A stretch of 64,000 bases of DNA, taken from assembly GCA_947565185.1 (NCBI GenBank), contig CANODU010000003.1, positions 29,486 to 93,485 of the forward strand, in the 5' to 3' direction. The translations under genes and the position numbers were made by a program. This DNA is from an uncultured Eggerthellaceae bacterium. GTDB lineage: Bacteria; Actinomycetota; Coriobacteriia; Coriobacteriales; Eggerthellaceae. The number at the start of each line of letters is the position of its first letter. Within the stretch, counting starts at the first letter, position 1. This document shows positions 61,610 through 64,000 of this stretch, piece by piece. The notes below the pieces were generated by a model, which had not been told where the DNA came from, made no database searches, and worked only from the letters and a program-made list of their open reading frames with translations.

Positions 61610-62221
61610 TTAGCAAGGATTGCAGCAGATAGTGAGGTCCGCTTCGATATTCTCCACTTCCGCATCGATGAATCTCTGTGCGTAGTAGGCTACGAGCGCT
61701 GCCCCTATGGGCGTGGTGAGCTCCCCTTCTTGGCTTCCGGAGACCGTAGGCACCTCTGCAAGGATGTTCGCCGTTGCCGGTGCAGGAATAGGAAGCGTCC
61801 CGTGGGCGCATGTCACGAAACCATGACCTGTGCAGACCGGCGTTGCGCAAACCTCATCGAAGGCAAGGTGCGCAAGGGCATCGCAAGCCGCCAGCACGTG
61901 CGCGATGGCATCCGCATCCCCTACCTCATGGAAATGCACATGTTCCACATCCGTTCCGTGCGCCTTGGCCTCCGCCGCCGCTATGATGGCGTAGACCCCC
62001 CGTGCATCCTGCTTCACCGCCTCGGTGACCGGTGCCGCATCGATGGCTGCATGCACCTCCTGTACGCTATGGTGATAATGTCCACCATCGCTTCGCTCTT
62101 TCGGGTGAGCATAGCTTGAGATGGGTGGCAGAGCGCACGCCTTCGACACAAGAGGGCGCGCGGCACCGGCGAAGCCCTCCTTCGTTGATCCTGATGTGCA
62201 ATCCAGAAGGAGCGTAGTCAT
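61610..62221 (-). CDS. larC: Nickel-pincer cofactor protein LarC, N-terminal half only
   Basis: 203 aa. HVHFHEVGDADAIAHVLAAC, GHGFVTCAHGTLPIPAPATANIL and GELTTPIGAALVAYY match the N-terminal domain of LarC (LarC1), the CTP-dependent nickel inserter. The protein ends where LarC2 should start, and only 36 bp separate it from the aldolase, so the C-terminal domain is not encoded here. The N-terminal segment is also shortened (DCTSGSTKEG where DCFSGISGDM is usual). LarC1/C2 are joined by a programmed frameshift in Lactiplantibacillus; no such continuation is visible. Starts 22 nt after larB. Confidence 0.8.
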   Translation of the reverse strand: MTTLLLDCTSGSTKEGFAGAARPLVSKACALPPISSYAHPKERSDGGHYHHSVQEVHAAIDAAPVTEAVKQDARGVYAIIAAAEAKAHGTDVEHVHFHEVGDADAIAHVLAACDALAHLAFDEVCATPVCTGHGFVTCAHGTLPIPAPATANILAEVPTVSGSQEGELTTPIGAALVAYYAQRFIDAEVENIEADLTICCNPC

Positions 62222-62243
62222 GGCAGATCCTTTCCCGTATATC

Positions 62244-62990
62244 TCAGATATGGCAGATGAGCGAAGCGGCATAGGCCGCGCCGAAGCCGTTGTCTATGTT
62301 CACCACGGTCACGCCCGAAGCACAGGAATTCAACATGGATAGGAGCGCTGCAATGCCGGAGAAGGAAGCTCCGTAGCCGACGCTAGTGGGCACCGCGATC
62401 ACCGGGCACGACGCCATGCCGCCCACCACGCTTGCCAGCGCACCCTCCATGCCCGCCACGGCCACGATGGCCGAAGCGCCCATGATGTCCTCGGTGCGTG
62501 CGAGCGTGCGGTGCAGCCCTGCCACTCCTATGTCATAGGCGCGCACCACCTTGCACCCCATCATCTCGGCGGTGAGTGCCGCCTCTTCGGCAACGGGCAT
62601 ATCGCTCGTGCCTGCGGAGGCGATGAGCACATAGCCTTGCGTTTCCGGTTCGGGCTTGCCGCCTACGATGCCCACCCGGGCAACCGCATCATGCTCAAGG
62701 CAGATGCCGGCATCGCGCACAGCATCTGCCTTCTCAGCCTCAAGGCGCGTGATGAGCACGCGCGACTGACCATGCTCCGCCAGCGTGCGCACGATGCCGC
62801 TGATCTGGTCTGCGGTCTTGCCCGCCCCGTAGATGACCTCTGTCGCGCCTTGTCGCACCTTCCGATGCAGATCAACCGTGGCATAGCCAATATCCTCAAA
62901 GGGCTGGATGCGCAGCTTGAGCGCCGCATCCTCTACCGACACACTCCCGTCGCGCACCCCTTCCAGGATGCGGTGCAACTCATCAGCCAT
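62244..62990 (-). CDS. larB: Nickel-pincer cofactor biosynthesis protein LarB
   Basis: 248 aa from ATG 62990; GGAGGG 5 nt upstream, 8-nt overlap with larE. Carboxylates and hydrolyses nicotinic acid adenine dinucleotide in the first step of nickel-pincer nucleotide synthesis. Core motifs include EVIYGAGKTADQI, GTSDMPVAEEAALTAEMMG, AGMEGALASVVGGM and PTSVGYGASFSGIAALLSMLNSCASGVTVVNIDNGFGA, the AIR-carboxylase-like domain. Middle gene of larE-larB-larC. Confidence 0.93.
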   Translation of the reverse strand: MADELHRILEGVRDGSVSVEDAALKLRIQPFEDIGYATVDLHRKVRQGATEVIYGAGKTADQISGIVRTLAEHGQSRVLITRLEAEKADAVRDAGICLEHDAVARVGIVGGKPEPETQGYVLIASAGTSDMPVAEEAALTAEMMGCKVVRAYDIGVAGLHRTLARTEDIMGASAIVAVAGMEGALASVVGGMASCPVIAVPTSVGYGASFSGIAALLSMLNSCASGVTVVNIDNGFGAAYAASLICHI

Positions 62991-63804
62991 CCGTTCCCTC
63001 CAAAACGCCCTCATTCAGGCTTCCCATGCGGTATCCATCCATATCAACGCTCACGTGCGCGAATCCCACGCTATGCAGCTCCCGGCTCACTGCCTTGCGC
63101 ATATCGAACTGCATCAAGCGCTCAAGATCGCATGACGGCACCTCTATCCGAGCAACATCCCCATGGGCGCGCACGCGCACCTGGCGAAACCCCCTCTCAC
63201 GCAAGCACGCCTCAGCGTTCGCTATGCGGCAAAGAAGAGCCTCATCAAGGACGCATCCGAAAGGAACGCGACTGGCAAGGCAGGCAGAAGCGGGCTTGTC
63301 CCATTGCGGAACGCCCATCGTATGGGCGCAGTCGCGAATCTCTGCCTTCGTGAGACCTGCGTCAGCTAAGGGGCTCAGGATGCCCAACTCTTGAAGCGCA
63401 CGCTCTCCCGGACGGATGTCATGAGCATCGTCGGCATTCGATCCGTCGCAGAGCACAGCCCCCTTCTCCTCTGCGATGCCTTTGAGCGCTCCCATGATCT
63501 TCCGCTTGCAGAGATAGCACCGCTTTGGCGTATTCGCACGGATATCGGCATCAGAGAGAAGGTCTACCTCATGCACCTCATGCGGAATGCCTTGCTCCTG
63601 GCAGAATGCGCGCGCAAGGCGCATATCCTCAACAGGCATGAGAGGGGATGCCACGGTGAGCGCGCGTACCTTGACCTCAGGCATGGCATGGGCGAACGCC
63701 GTAAGGAACGCAGAATCGGTGCCACCTGAGAAAGCGATGGCAACATGCCCTGCTTCGGTAAGGGAACGCTGCAGATGCTGCAGCTTGTCAGAAGTCCTAG
63801 TCAC
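62983..63804 (-). CDS. larE: ATP-dependent sacrificial sulfur transferase LarE
   Basis: 273 aa from a GTG at 63804; the frame to 63858 is less likely. PP-loop SGGTDSAF (about 26-33). Cys residues in RCYLCKRK and KPASACLASRVPFG: the latter matches the Cys that donates its sulfur in Lactiplantibacillus LarE, and the CxxC may indicate extra metal or Fe-S chemistry. Adenylates and thiolates the pyridinium dicarboxylate nucleotide. First gene of the lar operon; an extended -10 lies so close that the transcript may be leaderless. Confidence 0.9.
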   Translation of the reverse strand: MTRTSDKLQHLQRSLTEAGHVAIAFSGGTDSAFLTAFAHAMPEVKVRALTVASPLMPVEDMRLARAFCQEQGIPHEVHEVDLLSDADIRANTPKRCYLCKRKIMGALKGIAEEKGAVLCDGSNADDAHDIRPGERALQELGILSPLADAGLTKAEIRDCAHTMGVPQWDKPASACLASRVPFGCVLDEALLCRIANAEACLRERGFRQVRVRAHGDVARIEVPSCDLERLMQFDMRKAVSRELHSVGFAHVSVDMDGYRMGSLNEGVLEGTDG

Positions 63805-63810
63805 GCCCTC

Positions 63811-63816
63811 ATTGTA
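63811..63816 (-). promoter_or_regulatory. Extended -10 abutting larE
   Basis: TGG-TACAAT on the minus strand ends 6 bases before the GTG at 63804, so the predicted start falls at or next to the first codon. Fits a leaderless mRNA, or else larE starts at another codon. No -35 visible. Confidence 0.4.
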
Positions 63817-63890
63817 CCAGCGCGCCAGCGTCCATGCCGCCTCAGCAAAACCGCACACCGCAGCGAAACGTTGCGGCTGTCAGGAGGGCT

Positions 63891-64000
63891 GTATCAGGGG
63901 GACGGAGGCAGTCTGTATCAGGGGGACGGAGGAGTGAGACATCCTAGGATGTCTCACTCCTCCGTCCCCCTGATACAGACTGCCTCCGTCCCCCTGATAC
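63891..64000. repeat. Perfect 110-bp palindrome, cut by the window end
   Basis: 63891-63945 and 63946-64000 are exact reverse complements with no spacer. Each arm holds two copies of TATCAGGGGGACGGAGG, one followed by CAGTCT and one by AGTGAGACATCCT. The same core forms the palindrome at 9774-9840. The right arm ends exactly with the window, so the true size may be larger. Confidence 0.9.

Noticed and set aside
60368..62119. 583-codon open frame on plus opposite the aldolase and larC
   Set aside because: Arg/Leu/His-rich shadow with no start site; the minus-strand genes are clearly real.
1..64000. CRISPR array, prophage, insertion sequence or toxin-antitoxin pair
   Set aside because: No regularly spaced direct repeats with unique spacers, no phage structural genes, no transposase or integrase frame, no paired small toxin/antitoxin genes seen.

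Overview
This is a 64 kb chromosomal window from a moderately GC-rich bacterium. The gene repertoire suggests an anaerobic or fermentative actinomycete of the Coriobacteriia (Eggerthellaceae-like). Pointers are a very large two-domain acyl-CoA dehydratase activase, a split iron-sulfur glutamate synthase, a UPF0210 protein, a short membrane-anchored LuxR-type protein, a nickel-pincer cofactor (lar) operon, and a dcw division cluster without sporulation genes. The placement is inferred from gene content only. There is no rRNA, integrase, transposase, prophage or CRISPR array. Most genes lie on the minus strand, with short divergent units on plus.

Layout. 1-9.8 kb: a partial U32 peptidase, two lipoproteins (one a cyclophilin), the 1551-residue activase, an RlmD-type rRNA methyltransferase and a divergent MATE exporter. 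9.8-12.8 kb: a perfect 27-bp-arm palindrome, a UPF0210 protein, a WalJ-like metallo-hydrolase, then about 0.69 kb of non-coding DNA packed with about 15 small hairpins. 12.8-23.6 kb: the division and wall cluster, transcribed mraZ-rsmH-ftsL-like-ftsI-murE-murF-mraY-murD-ftsW, with a recognisable MraZ operator and promoter. 23.7-30.8 kb: EamA transporters, a GT-C-like membrane protein, a LysR regulator and a class A PBP. 30.9-37.5 kb: argC-argJ-argB-argD, with divergent gshA and an FKBP isomerase. 37.5-46.1 kb: an EamA transporter, a five-gene split glutamate synthase operon, an unknown protein, and a small membrane protein with a SpoVA-like tandem membrane protein. 46.4-55.6 kb: an EF-G paralogue, a membrane LuxR-type protein with a hairpin-rich leader, an SAH/MTA deaminase-type amidohydrolase, tRNA-Ala(GGC), Mrp/NBP35 ATPase, a second U32 peptidase, a flavodoxin-like reductase and an aminotransferase. 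55.7-64 kb: a GH25 lysozyme, MFS and OPT transporters, YbaK, a rhamnulose-phosphate-aldolase-like protein with a Pro/Gln-rich tail, and larC(N-terminal half)-larB-larE. The window ends in a perfect 110-bp palindrome of the same family as the one at 9.8 kb.

How the genes work together. The dcw cluster, PBP1A and the GH25 lysozyme cover wall precursor synthesis, polymerisation and turnover. argCJBD makes ornithine precursors from glutamate, which the split glutamate synthase could supply. Lar proteins build the nickel-pincer nucleotide, but no lactate racemase (larA) is present and LarC lacks its C-terminal half.

The most unusual signal is the hairpin array at 12157-12790. Two hairpin families occur in diverged duplicate copies whose differences preserve base pairing, which points to selection on stem structure rather than on sequence.
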